From assembly GCF_004683905.1 (NCBI RefSeq), contig NZ_CP038438.1:4774001-4838000 (forward strand): a DNA stretch of 64,000 nt, in the 5' to 3' direction. The notes beneath the pieces were generated by a model. That model saw only the letters and a program-made list of their open reading frames with translations, did not search any database and was not told the origin of the DNA. Both the position numbers and the translations under genes were made by a program. Shown here one piece after another: positions 54,892-63,421 of this stretch; position 1 is the first letter of the stretch, and the number at the start of each line of letters is the position of its first letter. Source of the stretch: Pseudomonas fluorescens. GTDB taxonomy: Bacteria; Pseudomonadota; Gammaproteobacteria; Pseudomonadales; Pseudomonadaceae.

Positions 54892-56216
54892 ACCACGACC
54901 TTAGTGTGCTGATCGTCGAAGACGACCCCCATGTGCTGCTCGGCTGCCAGCAGGCGCTGACCCTGGAAGACATTCCCTGCATCGGCGTCGGCAGTGCCGA
55001 AGAAGCGCTGGAGCGGGTCGGCGACAACTTTGCCGGGATCGTCATCAGCGACATTCGCCTGCCCGGCATCGATGGCCTGGAACTGCTGACCCGCCTCAAG
55101 GCGCGCGACCGCAGTCTGCCGGTGGTGCTGATCACCGGTCATGGCGATATCTCCATGGCGGTCGGCGCGATGCAGAAAGGCGCCTACGATTTCATGGAGA
55201 AACCGTTCTCGCCAGAGCGTCTGGTGGATGTCGCTCGTCGCGCACTGGAGCAACGCAGCCTGGCCCGGGAAGTGTCTTCGCTACGTCGGCAACTGGCTGA
55301 ACGCGATTCCCTCGAAGGCCGGATCATCGGGCGCTCGCCAGCCATGCAGAACCTGCGCGAGCTGATCGCCAACGTCGCCGACACTTCGGCCAACGTATTG
55401 ATCGAAGGCGAGACCGGCACCGGCAAAGAACTGGTCGCCCGTTGCCTGCACGACTTCAGTCGTCGGCATGCCAAGCAGTTCGTCGCGCTGAACTGCGGCG
55501 GCCTGCCGGAAAACCTCTTCGAAAGCGAGATCTTCGGCCACGAGGCCAACGCCTTCACCGGCGCCGGCAAACGGCGCATCGGCAAGATCGAACACGCCGA
55601 CGGCGGCACGCTGTTCCTCGATGAAGTGGAAAGCATGCCCCTGCCGATGCAGATCAAACTGCTGCGGGTGTTGCAGGAACGCACCCTCGAACGCCTCGGC
55701 TCGAACCAGAGCGTGGCGGTGGATTGCCGGGTGATTGCGGCGACCAAATCCGACCTCGACGACGCGAGCAAGGCCGGCGAGTTTCGCAGCGACTTGTACT
55801 ACCGCCTCAACGTGGTGACGCTGGAACTGCCACCGCTGCGCGAACGTCGCGAAGACATTCTGCAACTGTTCGAACACTTCACCCAGCAGTCGGCGCTGCG
55901 TTTCGACCGGGTATTGCCGGAGCTGGACAACCAGACCCTGTCGAACCTGATGAGCCACGACTGGCCGGGCAACGTGCGTGAGCTGCGTAACGTCGCCGAG
56001 CGCTTTGCCCTCGGCCTGCCGGCATTCAAGAAGTCCGGCGCCAGCAGCGGCGGTCAGGGGCTAGCGTTCGCCGAAGCGGTGGAAGCCTTCGAGCGCAACC
56101 TGCTCAATGACGCCTTGCAACGCAGTGGCGGCAACCTGACCCAGGCCAGTCAAGAACTGGGCATGGCCAAGACCACGCTGTTCGACAAAGTGAAAAAGTA
56201 CGGGTTGAGCCACTGA
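54888..56216 (+). CDS. aauR: Sigma-54-dependent response regulator AauR (NtrC/DctD type)
   Basis: 442 residues from the ATG at 54888; the long upstream frame inside aauS is not used. The receiver domain has phospho-acceptor Asp55 (VISDIRLPGIDG). The AAA+ domain has Walker A GETGTGKE, but the sigma-54-contact loop reads NAFTGA (Asn221-Ala226), with Asn in place of the first Gly of GAFTGA. A Fis-type helix-turn-helix ends the protein (LTQASQELGMAKTTLFDKVKKYG). It should activate the aat promoter through the TTCGGN4CCGAA sites. It overlaps glpM by one base. Confidence 0.93.
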   Translation: MNHDLSVLIVEDDPHVLLGCQQALTLEDIPCIGVGSAEEALERVGDNFAGIVISDIRLPGIDGLELLTRLKARDRSLPVVLITGHGDISMAVGAMQKGAYDFMEKPFSPERLVDVARRALEQRSLAREVSSLRRQLAERDSLEGRIIGRSPAMQNLRELIANVADTSANVLIEGETGTGKELVARCLHDFSRRHAKQFVALNCGGLPENLFESEIFGHEANAFTGAGKRRIGKIEHADGGTLFLDEVESMPLPMQIKLLRVLQERTLERLGSNQSVAVDCRVIAATKSDLDDASKAGEFRSDLYYRLNVVTLELPPLRERREDILQLFEHFTQQSALRFDRVLPELDNQTLSNLMSHDWPGNVRELRNVAERFALGLPAFKKSGASSGGQGLAFAEAVEAFERNLLNDALQRSGGNLTQASQELGMAKTTLFDKVKKYGLSH

Positions 56217-56554
56217 TGGATCTGATACTCAAAGCGGCACTCGGCGCGGCGGTGGTGCTGATCCTCGCCGCGCTGTCGAAGACCAAAAACTATTACATCG
56301 CCGGACTGGTGCCGCTGTTTCCGACCTTCGCCCTGATCGCCCACTACATCGTCGGCAAGGGCCGCTCGATCGACGATCTGAAGGCGACGATTGTGTTCGG
56401 CATGTGGTCGATCGTTCCGTACTTCATCTATCTGGCGACGCTGTACGTGATGGTCGACCGCATGCGGCTGGAGGCGTCACTCGCGGTGGCGGTTGTGGCG
56501 TGGTTGATCGCCGCGACCGTGCTGGTCACGGTGTGGGTGCGTCTGCACGCCTGA
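56216..56554 (+). CDS. glpM: GlpM family membrane protein
   Basis: 112 residues with four hydrophobic segments (about 3-20, 23-42, 60-80 and 90-108) and the conserved core SKTKNYYIAGLVPLFPTFALIAHY. GlpM is linked to glycerol metabolism and alginate in P. aeruginosa, where it follows glpD; here the aat-aau block lies between glpD and glpM. The ATG shares its first base with the aauR stop. Confidence 0.8.
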   Translation: MDLILKAALGAAVVLILAALSKTKNYYIAGLVPLFPTFALIAHYIVGKGRSIDDLKATIVFGMWSIVPYFIYLATLYVMVDRMRLEASLAVAVVAWLIAATVLVTVWVRLHA

Positions 56555-56664
56555 GACAACGGCTGGCCCGTCCCTTGCATTTACCCCCGAAAGCCCTGCC
56601 CGGCTGGCGCTCATGCTCGATGAGGCCGGTGTCTGGCAGGGTCTGCCAAGGGTAAATAGCGACC

Positions 56665-57585
56665 TTGAATATTTTAGATCTCGACCACAGCCTGACCGCC
56701 CAGGCGCCGATTGCGCGGCTGCTCGACAGTGGCCGCGCCAGACGCCTGGACCTGCTCGACCTCGGCCCGAAACTCCGGCTCTGGTCCAGCGAACGCACCT
56801 GGCGACGCTTCGCCGAACGCTTGCAGCAGCGGCCGCGGCACACCGGCCCGGCACCGGAAATCTTCTTCGTCGGCTCCGGTGACTATCACCACCTGACCCC
56901 GGCGTTTCTCACCGACCTGCCCGAGCCGGTCAGCCTGATCCATTTCGACAATCACCCTGACTGGGTGCGGTTTGCGCCGCGTCGGCATTGCGGTTCCTGG
57001 GTCAATCAGGCCCTGAAACTGCCGGACATCCGCCGCATCGTCACCCTCGGCCCGTGCAGCGATGATCTGCAAAATCCACAACTGAAGGGCGGCAACCTCG
57101 CAGCGCTCAAACGCGGGGTTCTGCAGCTGTTTCCGTGGCAGCACGCGCCCTCCCGAGTCTGGGGGCGAGTCGGTGATGGCGCCGGCCATGAACAGCAGGA
57201 AAACATGCTGCACTGGCGCAATTTGTCCGAGGTCGACTGGACCCTGTTCCTCGACAAAATGATCGCCAGCCTGCCGACCGATGCGGTGTGGATCACTATC
57301 GACAAGGACGTGCTCGCCAGCGAAGACGCCGCGACCAACTGGGATCAGGGCGGCATGCGCCTGAGCCATATGCTTCAGGCCCTGCGCGCGCTGGCGGCGA
57401 GCAAGCGAATCATCGGCATCGACATCTGCGGCGAATACGCCCGTCCGGCCTTCAGCAACGTATTCAAACGCTGGGAGGCGAAGACTGATCAGCCGCCGGC
57501 CGAGCGCTGGAGCGACACCGATATCCTGCGCAACTCCACCACCAATCAAGCCTTGATCGACCTGTTCGAGGAACTGTTTCCATGA
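56665..57585 (+). CDS. Arginase/ureohydrolase-fold protein of unknown substrate
   Basis: 306 residues from a TTG at 56665 (no nearby ATG; AAGGG lies 12 bases upstream, so the start is weak). Metal-binding patterns of the arginase/deacetylase fold are visible: GDYHH (72-76), DNHPD (95-99, like DxHxD) and IDKD (212-215, like SxDxD), then DICGEYARP near 253-261 where a conserved Glu or Asp often sits. This suggests hydrolysis of a guanidino or amide C-N bond, but the active-site lid differs from arginase or agmatinase. It overlaps the first of two SMR transporter genes by four bases, suggesting an enzyme-exporter unit. Confidence 0.62.
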   Translation: MNILDLDHSLTAQAPIARLLDSGRARRLDLLDLGPKLRLWSSERTWRRFAERLQQRPRHTGPAPEIFFVGSGDYHHLTPAFLTDLPEPVSLIHFDNHPDWVRFAPRRHCGSWVNQALKLPDIRRIVTLGPCSDDLQNPQLKGGNLAALKRGVLQLFPWQHAPSRVWGRVGDGAGHEQQENMLHWRNLSEVDWTLFLDKMIASLPTDAVWITIDKDVLASEDAATNWDQGGMRLSHMLQALRALAASKRIIGIDICGEYARPAFSNVFKRWEAKTDQPPAERWSDTDILRNSTTNQALIDLFEELFP

Positions 57586-57956
57586 CTTTCACCGTGATTG
57601 TGCTGGTGGCCCTGTCCATCGTTCTGGATGTGATCGGCCAGCTGTGTTTCAAACTGGGCCTGGATCGATTACCGGAGCTGGAGGGTGGTTTTCGGCTTCA
57701 GGTGTTCTGGGGCCAAGTGTTCAACGCACCGCTATTGTGGTGCGGGATAGGCGCTTACGCGATCGAGTTTTTCGTCTGGCTCGGCGCCCTGTCGCGGGCA
57801 CCGCTGAGTCTGTTGTTTCCGGCAGCCGCGCTGGCCTATTGCGGCGTGGTGCTGGCGGGCAAACTGGTGCTTGGCGAAACCGTCAGTCGGCGGCGCTGGC
57901 TGGGCACGCTGGTGATTACGGCGGGCGTGATGCTTGTGTGTGCCGGCCATGTCTGA
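57582..57956 (+). CDS. SMR-type transporter subunit 1 (Asp variant)
   Basis: 124 residues with four membrane helices. Helix 1 reads SIVLDVIGQLCFKLG; the position of the essential Glu14 of EmrE (AEVIGTTLMK) is Asp16 here. Later helices have the SMR/EamA-like pattern (LSLLFPAAALAYCGVVLAGKLVLGE). It overlaps the arginase-fold gene by four bases and is followed 31 bases later by a second SMR gene, so a heterodimer is likely (compare MdtIJ, EbrAB, YkkCD). Confidence 0.72.
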   Translation: MTFTVIVLVALSIVLDVIGQLCFKLGLDRLPELEGGFRLQVFWGQVFNAPLLWCGIGAYAIEFFVWLGALSRAPLSLLFPAAALAYCGVVLAGKLVLGETVSRRRWLGTLVITAGVMLVCAGHV

Positions 57957-57987
57957 AGCTCGCCTGGAACTGCAAAGGAACGACGCA

Positions 57988-58371
57988 ATGCATTGGCTAC
58001 ACGGGCGCGTGGGCACCATCGTGCTCTGGGCGCTGTTGATTACTCTGGAAAGTGGCGGACAGATCGCGAGCAAAGTCGGTGGTGATCAACTGGGGCAGAT
58101 GGACCTCAGCCTGCAATGGCTGCAAGGCATCGTCATGACGCCCGGGGTGTGGGTGGCGGTTGCCTGCTACATCGGCGCGTTTTTCGTCTGGATGCTGATT
58201 CTGCGACGCAGCAGTCTGTCGCTGGCGTTTCCCCTGAGTTCGCTGGTGTTTGTCGGGGTGCTGCTGGGGTCGTGGCTGGGACTGGGCGAGCAGATCAGTC
58301 TGCTGCACTGGGTCGGCGTGGCGGTGATCATGGGCGGGATAGCCTTGCTCGCCGAGGGCGAAGAGCACTGA
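57988..58371 (+). CDS. SMR-type transporter subunit 2 (Glu variant)
   Basis: 127 residues from the ATG at 57988, with AAAGGA 8 bases upstream; an ATG at 57949 inside the preceding gene would add 13 residues. Helix 1 (LLITLESGGQIASKVG) keeps the Glu (Glu21). Four membrane helices end in a short acidic tail. It pairs with subunit 1, giving a transporter with one Glu and one Asp at the proton/substrate site. Confidence 0.72.
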   Translation: MHWLHGRVGTIVLWALLITLESGGQIASKVGGDQLGQMDLSLQWLQGIVMTPGVWVAVACYIGAFFVWMLILRRSSLSLAFPLSSLVFVGVLLGSWLGLGEQISLLHWVGVAVIMGGIALLAEGEEH

Positions 58372-58379
58372 AATGCTCC

Positions 58380-58467
58380 GTGTAGGAGCTGCCGCAGGCT
58401 CGGGCCGCGATCGGACGATCTTTGCTTTTCAAGATCAAAAGATCGCAGCCTGCGGCAGCTCCTACAC
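58380..58467. repeat. Inverted repeat pair (GTAGGAGCTGCCGCAGGCT family)
   Basis: GTGTAGGAGCTGCCGCAGGC at 58380 is mirrored by GCCTGCGGCAGCTCCTACAC at 58447-58466. The inner part ATCTTTGCTTTTCAAGATC adds a hairpin-like centre. It is a third repeat family, in the convergent gap between the SMR pair and the desaturase gene. Confidence 0.92.
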
Positions 58468-58474
58468 AAATCGG

Positions 58475-59347
58475 TCAGGCGTCAGGCTTTTGGTGGTTCA
58501 GCAGGAAGCCCAAACCGTGCGCCAGCGGAATATCCTTCACCCCCGCTTCCTGCTGTTGCCGGGCGATCTGCCGGTGATAGGCCTTGACCTGAGTCCAGTG
58601 CATTTTCGGCCGGTAGTGGTGCTCGGCGTGATAGCCGTTGTTCATCCACAACAGGTTGTACAGCGGGCTGTAGGCACTCACGCCCCAGGCAATCGGCAAG
58701 TCCGGGTTGCCGCCAAAATGCTCGTAGTAACCGTTGAGCGATGACAGCGCCTGGCCCAGATACCAGAACGGCAACAACACCAGCACCGCCTGCCAGTCAT
58801 ACACCGCCAGCAGCAGATAAAACGCCACCGTCACATAGATCTCGACCTGAACCCAACGCGCATCCTTCGGGCGTTTGCGGCGCATTTCGTTGTAGATCGG
58901 CTTGGGGTCGTCGCGGAAAAAACTCAGGAAGGTGTAGGCCCAGGGATTCTCCGGCTGACCGTTCTTGCCGCGCAGATAGATCGACAGCGGATCAATGGTC
59001 TTGCCGTCCGGCCCCGGCAGATCCGAGTTGCCGCGGTGATGGCGGTTGTGGATATCGCGATAGAGGGTTTGCGAAAAACCGATGGTCACCGACAACAACA
59101 GATCGAATGCCCGGTTCAGCCACGCCGGGGTGAAGTAGGCGTTGTGAATCTGGTTGTGGGAAATGCTGTTGATGCTCCACGACAGGCTGATTGCGTAGCC
59201 CAGCGCCAGCGGCACGAAAGCCCACCACGACAGGTCGTGGAAGGCCGCAACCAGCCACAGGACGAAAGCGAAATGGGCCAGGCCCAGAGCGATGGGGATC
59301 AGGTCCCACAATGAATGAGCCAGCAGACGGTAAGCAGGGCGAGCCAT
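58475..59347 (-). CDS. Membrane fatty acid desaturase
   Basis: 290 residues from the ATG at 59347 (MARPAYRLLA); the ATG nine bases upstream has no space for its ribosome site. Three His boxes of the di-iron membrane desaturases are present: SHNQIH, HNRHHRG and HAEHH. Two hydrophobic pairs span the membrane. It could introduce a double bond into lipid acyl chains or another long-chain product. It is convergent to the SMR pair and lies in line with the MipA-like gene. Confidence 0.85.
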   Translation of the reverse strand: MARPAYRLLAHSLWDLIPIALGLAHFAFVLWLVAAFHDLSWWAFVPLALGYAISLSWSINSISHNQIHNAYFTPAWLNRAFDLLLSVTIGFSQTLYRDIHNRHHRGNSDLPGPDGKTIDPLSIYLRGKNGQPENPWAYTFLSFFRDDPKPIYNEMRRKRPKDARWVQVEIYVTVAFYLLLAVYDWQAVLVLLPFWYLGQALSSLNGYYEHFGGNPDLPIAWGVSAYSPLYNLLWMNNGYHAEHHYRPKMHWTQVKAYHRQIARQQQEAGVKDIPLAHGLGFLLNHQKPDA

Positions 59348-59419
59348 GAAGAACATCCTGAAGGAATGGATTCGACATGGCTGTCTGCAAACCGCAGACC
59401 AATTTGCCCGCGCGCGTAA

Positions 59420-60181
59420 TCAGTCGAATTTGTAGGCGATGGCCGCCTGCACTTCGCCCTGATTGGTATCACCCACCGCTTTGACGATGCTGCTGTCCGC
59501 CGCCGAGCGAGTCAGGTGAATCCAGCTCGCGCTGGTGACCAGCGACCAGTGTGGCGCCAGAGGGAACTCGAAGCTCTGGGTCAGCGCCACGTTCTGCAAA
59601 CCGCCGCCGGCGTTGTACGCGCGGATGCCCGAGGCCTGCGCCTCGCGATCACTGACACCGAAGAAGGTCTGGGTGCCCTGCGCATCGGCAAAATGCGCGG
59701 TCAGGTTGCTGCTGCCGATCACCCCGCCGCCCAGTGGATAGCCAATTTCACCGCCCACTTTGCCAAACACGCCGCCCTGCCCGCTGCCACCGCCGACGGC
59801 CTGGCCAACGAAGGCGAATACGCGCCAGAAATCGGCCGGAGCGTATTGCACGAAGCCGCCAGCCTCGGCCATGTCGGGCACATCACGCAGGCCGCGCAAC
59901 TCGCCGTTGGCGGTGCGCCCGGAGAGGTAATTGACGTACGGCCCGGCGCTGAAACCGTTGCTTTTCAAGGCGCTCCAGGTCAGGCCATCGTCGGTACCGA
60001 GGCTGACATCGCCCCAGTCCAGATCCAGATACGGGATCGGTCGGGTTTCGTAGCGGCTGCCGCTCGGATCATGCGGTTGGTACCCCACCCCGATTCCTGC
60101 TTCACCTGTAATGCCATCCGCCAGGGCGGGCCCGGAAAAGCAGGCCAGTGCGGCCAATAACGCCAGTGTCTTCCTCTGCAT
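59420..60181 (-). CDS. MipA/OmpV family outer-membrane protein
   Basis: 253 residues with a Sec signal (residues 1-21, ending ALA). Alternating beta strands, Gly/aromatic turns and a terminal AIAYKFD (aromatic end) fit a 10-12-strand outer-membrane barrel of the MipA/OmpV type. A family segment GVGYQPHDPSGSRYETRPIPY is near the N-terminus. It sits upstream of, and on the same strand as, the desaturase (72-base gap), so the two may be co-transcribed. The role is unknown; OmpV-like proteins often respond to osmotic or metal cues. Confidence 0.8.
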   Translation of the reverse strand: MQRKTLALLAALACFSGPALADGITGEAGIGVGYQPHDPSGSRYETRPIPYLDLDWGDVSLGTDDGLTWSALKSNGFSAGPYVNYLSGRTANGELRGLRDVPDMAEAGGFVQYAPADFWRVFAFVGQAVGGGSGQGGVFGKVGGEIGYPLGGGVIGSSNLTAHFADAQGTQTFFGVSDREAQASGIRAYNAGGGLQNVALTQSFEFPLAPHWSLVTSASWIHLTRSAADSSIVKAVGDTNQGEVQAAIAYKFD

Positions 60182-60252
60182 GAGGTCATTCCTTTTCTGA
60201 ACTTGCGCGCATCAATCCCCGGATACCGCCCTTGGCGCAAGCACTCATGTTG

Positions 60253-60280
60253 TTTGTAGCAAGCTACAAAAATTGTAGCT
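60253..60280. promoter_or_regulatory. Candidate activator site: 8-2-8 palindrome plus an extra half-site
   Basis: TTTGTAGC-AA-GCTACAAA (60253-60270) is a perfect palindrome and TTGTAGC repeats at 60273-60279. It lies about 62 bases upstream of a sigma-54-type core promoter, in the normal range for an enhancer-binding protein site. The sequence differs from the AauR sites found at aatJ. Confidence 0.6.
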
Positions 60281-60331
60281 CCACTTTTCGAAAACCGCGC
60301 ATCGCCCCCGCCAGCACGGGGCTTTGGTCAA

Positions 60332-60348
60332 TTGGCACAGTCCCTGCT
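60332..60348 (+). promoter_or_regulatory. Sigma-54-type promoter of the HAD/aminotransferase operon
   Basis: TTGGCACAGTCCCTGCT has -24 GG (60334-60335) and -12 GC (60346-60347) with exactly 10 bases between. Transcription should start near 60359, giving a leader of about 53 bases before the first gene. Confidence 0.68.
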
Positions 60349-60411
60349 CCCACCCTTGCCAGGCGCAGACCGCGCACCCTGACAACTGCCTCGACCCAAC
60401 AGGTACTGCAG

Positions 60412-61122
60412 ATGATTGACTGGCATATCGTGTGTGATTTCGACGGGACGATCACCCGTACCGACGTAATCGACAGCATCCTTGAACGCTTCGCCGACCC
60501 GAGCTGGGAAGCCATCGAAAATGAATGGCTGGAGGGCAAGATCGGTTCCCGTGAATGCCTCAGCCGTCAACTGGCGCTGATCAAGGCCACGCCGGCACAA
60601 CTGCTGGAATTCTTCGACAGCATCGACATCGACCCGGACTTCCCCGATTTCGTCGACCACGTGATCGGCCTCGGCGCTTCGCTGGAAGTGGTCAGCGACG
60701 GCATCGAACAAGGCATCGCGCGGATTCTGGCGCGCAACTACGTGACGCTGCTGCCGATCCTCGCCAACCGCCTGCGCCAGATCGATCACGACAAATGGCG
60801 CATCGATTTTCCTTACGCCAGTGACGCCTGCCGCGCGGCCTCCGGCAACTGCAAATGCAAATCCACCCCCGGCAGCAAACGCGTGCTGGTGATCGGTGAC
60901 GGGCAGTCCGACATGTGCGTGGCGTCCACCGCCGATTTCGTCTTCGCCAAGGATCGCCTGGCCGAGCACTGCGAGCGCAACGGCATCGCCTACGCGCGCT
61001 TCGACAGCTTCGCCGAACTGCCACAACTGCTGGCCCGCCTGCCGCTGGCCCCGGCCGCCAACGCCGTCACGTTCAGCACCGAATCCACTTCTGAAGCACA
61101 GGAAACCCTGCACCATGTCTGA
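60412..61122 (+). CDS. HAD-IB phosphatase (MtnX/phosphoserine phosphatase-like)
   Basis: 236 residues from the ATG at 60412 (MIDWHIVCDFDGT); the frame extends upstream over the promoter and is not used. HAD motif I is DFDGT (Asp9, Asp11), motif II lies near VVSDG, and motif IV is VIGDGQSD (ends the core). The overall form matches 2-hydroxy-3-keto-5-methylthiopentenyl-1-phosphate phosphatase (MtnX), but no methionine-salvage genes are near, so it may act on a different phosphomonoester. Four Cys within residues 140-155 (CRAASGNCKCK) are unusual and might bind metal. It is the first gene of the operon. Confidence 0.72.
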   Translation: MIDWHIVCDFDGTITRTDVIDSILERFADPSWEAIENEWLEGKIGSRECLSRQLALIKATPAQLLEFFDSIDIDPDFPDFVDHVIGLGASLEVVSDGIEQGIARILARNYVTLLPILANRLRQIDHDKWRIDFPYASDACRAASGNCKCKSTPGSKRVLVIGDGQSDMCVASTADFVFAKDRLAEHCERNGIAYARFDSFAELPQLLARLPLAPAANAVTFSTESTSEAQETLHHV

Positions 61123-62509
61123 TATCCGCATCGCGACAGCCGAAGACCAGGTCCTTCTGGAAAAAGAAGCCAGATACTGCTCCTACGGCGACACCGTTCA
61201 CTACATCGAACCGCCGCGCATCTTCAGCCGCTGCGAAGGCTCCTACGTCTGGGACACCGAAGATCAGGCCTACCTCGACCTGCAAATGTGGTACTCGGCG
61301 GTCAACTTCGGTTACGCCAACCCGCGTCTGAACAATGCGCTGAAACAACAGATCGACACCCTGCCGCAAATCGCCAGCCAGTACCTGCACAAGGGCAAGA
61401 TCGAGCTGTCGGAGATGATCGCGGTCGACGCCAAGAAAAAATTCGGTCTCGACGGCCGAGTGCACTTCAACGTCGGCGGTTCGCAGTCGATCGAGGACTC
61501 GCTGAAAGTCGTGCGCAACGCCAGCAACGGCAAGAGCCTGATGTTCGCCTTCGAGGGCGGCTACCACGGGCGCACCCTTGGTGCTTCGTCGATCACCTCC
61601 AGCTACCGCTATCGCCGCCGCTACGGTCACTTCGGTGAGCGCGCGCAATTCATCCCGTTCCCGTATCACTTCCGCGGCCCCAAAGGCATGACCAAGGAAG
61701 AATACGGCAGCCACTGCGTGCAGCAATTCGCGCGACTGTTCGAGACCGAATACAACGGTGTCTGGGACCCGAAAGTCGGGCAGAGCGAATACGCCGCGTT
61801 CTACGTTGAGCCGATCCAGGGCACCGGCGGTTACGTGATCCCGCCGATGAACTTCTACAGTGAACTCAAGCACGTGCTGGATCAGCACGGCATCCTGATG
61901 GTGGTCGACGAAATCCAGATGGGTTTCTACCGCACCGGCAAGCTGTGGTCGATCGAGCACTTCGACGTCAAACCCGACGTGATCGTCTTCGGCAAGGCGC
62001 TGACCAACGGCCTCAACCCGCTGGGCGGCATCTGGGCCCGTGAAGAACTGATCAACCCGAAAGTCTTCCCGCCAGGCTCGACCCACTCGACCTTCGCCTC
62101 CAACCCGCTGGGCACGGCAGTGGGTCTGGAAATGTTCAAGATGACCAGCGAAGTCGATTACGGCGCAATGGTCATGGCCAAGGGCAAATACTTCCTTGAA
62201 GGCCTGCAGGATCTGCAAAAACGCTACCCGATCATCGGCGATGTCGACGGCCTCGGTCTGGCGCTGCGCTGCGAGATCTGCACCGCAGACGGTTTCACCC
62301 CGGACAAGGCCACCCTCGACTTCATGGTTGAAGAAGGCATGAAGGGCGACATCGAAATCGACGGTCGTCGTCTCGGCCTGATCCTCGACGTGGGCGGCTA
62401 CTACAAGAACGTCATCACCCTGGCACCGTCGCTGGAAATCAGCTATCCGGAAATCGATCTGGGCCTGGCCCTGCTCGACCGACTCCTGCATCGGGCGATG
62501 AAACGATGA
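61115..62509 (+). CDS. Class III (acetylornithine/GABA-type) aminotransferase
   Basis: 464 residues from the ATG at 61115, overlapping the phosphatase end by 8 bases. PLP enzyme with Asp265 (VVDEIQMG) and catalytic Lys294 (VFGKALTNG), plus the HGRTLGASS region. The N-terminus lacks any signal and is cytoplasmic. It transfers an amino group to or from an omega-amino acid or amino aldehyde. Its coupling to a phosphatase and hydrolase suggests synthesis of a small amino compound, not arginine metabolism. It overlaps the hydrolase gene by four bases. Confidence 0.82.
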   Translation: MSDIRIATAEDQVLLEKEARYCSYGDTVHYIEPPRIFSRCEGSYVWDTEDQAYLDLQMWYSAVNFGYANPRLNNALKQQIDTLPQIASQYLHKGKIELSEMIAVDAKKKFGLDGRVHFNVGGSQSIEDSLKVVRNASNGKSLMFAFEGGYHGRTLGASSITSSYRYRRRYGHFGERAQFIPFPYHFRGPKGMTKEEYGSHCVQQFARLFETEYNGVWDPKVGQSEYAAFYVEPIQGTGGYVIPPMNFYSELKHVLDQHGILMVVDEIQMGFYRTGKLWSIEHFDVKPDVIVFGKALTNGLNPLGGIWAREELINPKVFPPGSTHSTFASNPLGTAVGLEMFKMTSEVDYGAMVMAKGKYFLEGLQDLQKRYPIIGDVDGLGLALRCEICTADGFTPDKATLDFMVEEGMKGDIEIDGRRLGLILDVGGYYKNVITLAPSLEISYPEIDLGLALLDRLLHRAMKR

Positions 62510-63384
62510 TCGACGCTGAGATCGACATGGGCGAAGGCAACGCCGGTTTCGTTCTCGGTGACGGGGAGGTCGCGGTGCTGTTGATCCACGGCCTCACCGG
62601 CACCCCGACGGAGCTGCGTCGGGTGGCCGTGGGCCTGGCGAAAGCCGGACACACGGTCTATGTGCCGACCCTGGCCGGGCACTGCGGCGGCAATGCCGAC
62701 CTGCAAGCCACCGGCTGGCGCGACTGGTACGAAAGCGCACGCAACACCTTCGTCGGCGTACGCCGCAAACACCGCAAAGTGTATGTCGGCGGCCTGTCCA
62801 TGGGCGCCGTGCTGTCGATGTACCTGGCCGCCGAACACCCGGGACAGATCGAAGGTTTGCTGCTGTATTCGACCACCCTGCGCTACGACGGCTGGAGCAT
62901 CAACAAACTCGCGTTCCTCACCCCGTTGCTGATGAAAATCCCGTTCGGCGTGCACCTGTGCAGTTTCGAAGAAAAGCCGCCCTACGGGATCAAGAACGAG
63001 CGCCTGCGCGCCATCGTCGAACGCCAGATGAAAGAAGGTCAGAGCAGCCAGGCCGGGTTGCTGACCATGGAAGGCGTCACCGTGCGCGAACTGCACCGGC
63101 TTAACGCCGTGGTGAAAAAACGCATGCCGTCGATCACCACGCCGGCGCTGGTGCTGCACTCCATCGAGGACGACATCACCAGCCGCTGGAATGCCGATTA
63201 CGTCGAACGCACACTCGGCGGGCCGGTGACCAAGGTGCTGCTCGACGACTGCTATCACATGATCACCGTGGATTTGCAGTACCGCCGGGTCGTGGAGTTG
63301 AGCGCCGATTTCATCGAGCGCGGCGTCACGCAACCGGTCGCCATAGCCGATACGCCATCACTGGAAACCCGGCAACTGGCTTGA
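62506..63384 (+). CDS. Alpha/beta hydrolase (carboxylesterase-like)
   Basis: 292 residues. Oxyanion HG at 28-29 (LLIHGLTGTPTEL), nucleophile Ser98 in GLSMG, and acid/His of the triad near LHSIEDD and DDCYHMI (His about 249). It resembles Est30-type carboxylesterases and monoacylglycerol lipases. In context it could cut an ester or thioester intermediate or product of the operon. It overlaps the aminotransferase gene (ATGA). Confidence 0.78.
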   Translation: MIDAEIDMGEGNAGFVLGDGEVAVLLIHGLTGTPTELRRVAVGLAKAGHTVYVPTLAGHCGGNADLQATGWRDWYESARNTFVGVRRKHRKVYVGGLSMGAVLSMYLAAEHPGQIEGLLLYSTTLRYDGWSINKLAFLTPLLMKIPFGVHLCSFEEKPPYGIKNERLRAIVERQMKEGQSSQAGLLTMEGVTVRELHRLNAVVKKRMPSITTPALVLHSIEDDITSRWNADYVERTLGGPVTKVLLDDCYHMITVDLQYRRVVELSADFIERGVTQPVAIADTPSLETRQLA

Positions 63385-63421
63385 GCAGTTGCAGTCCGAC
63401 TCGCCGACACAAGGAACCGAC

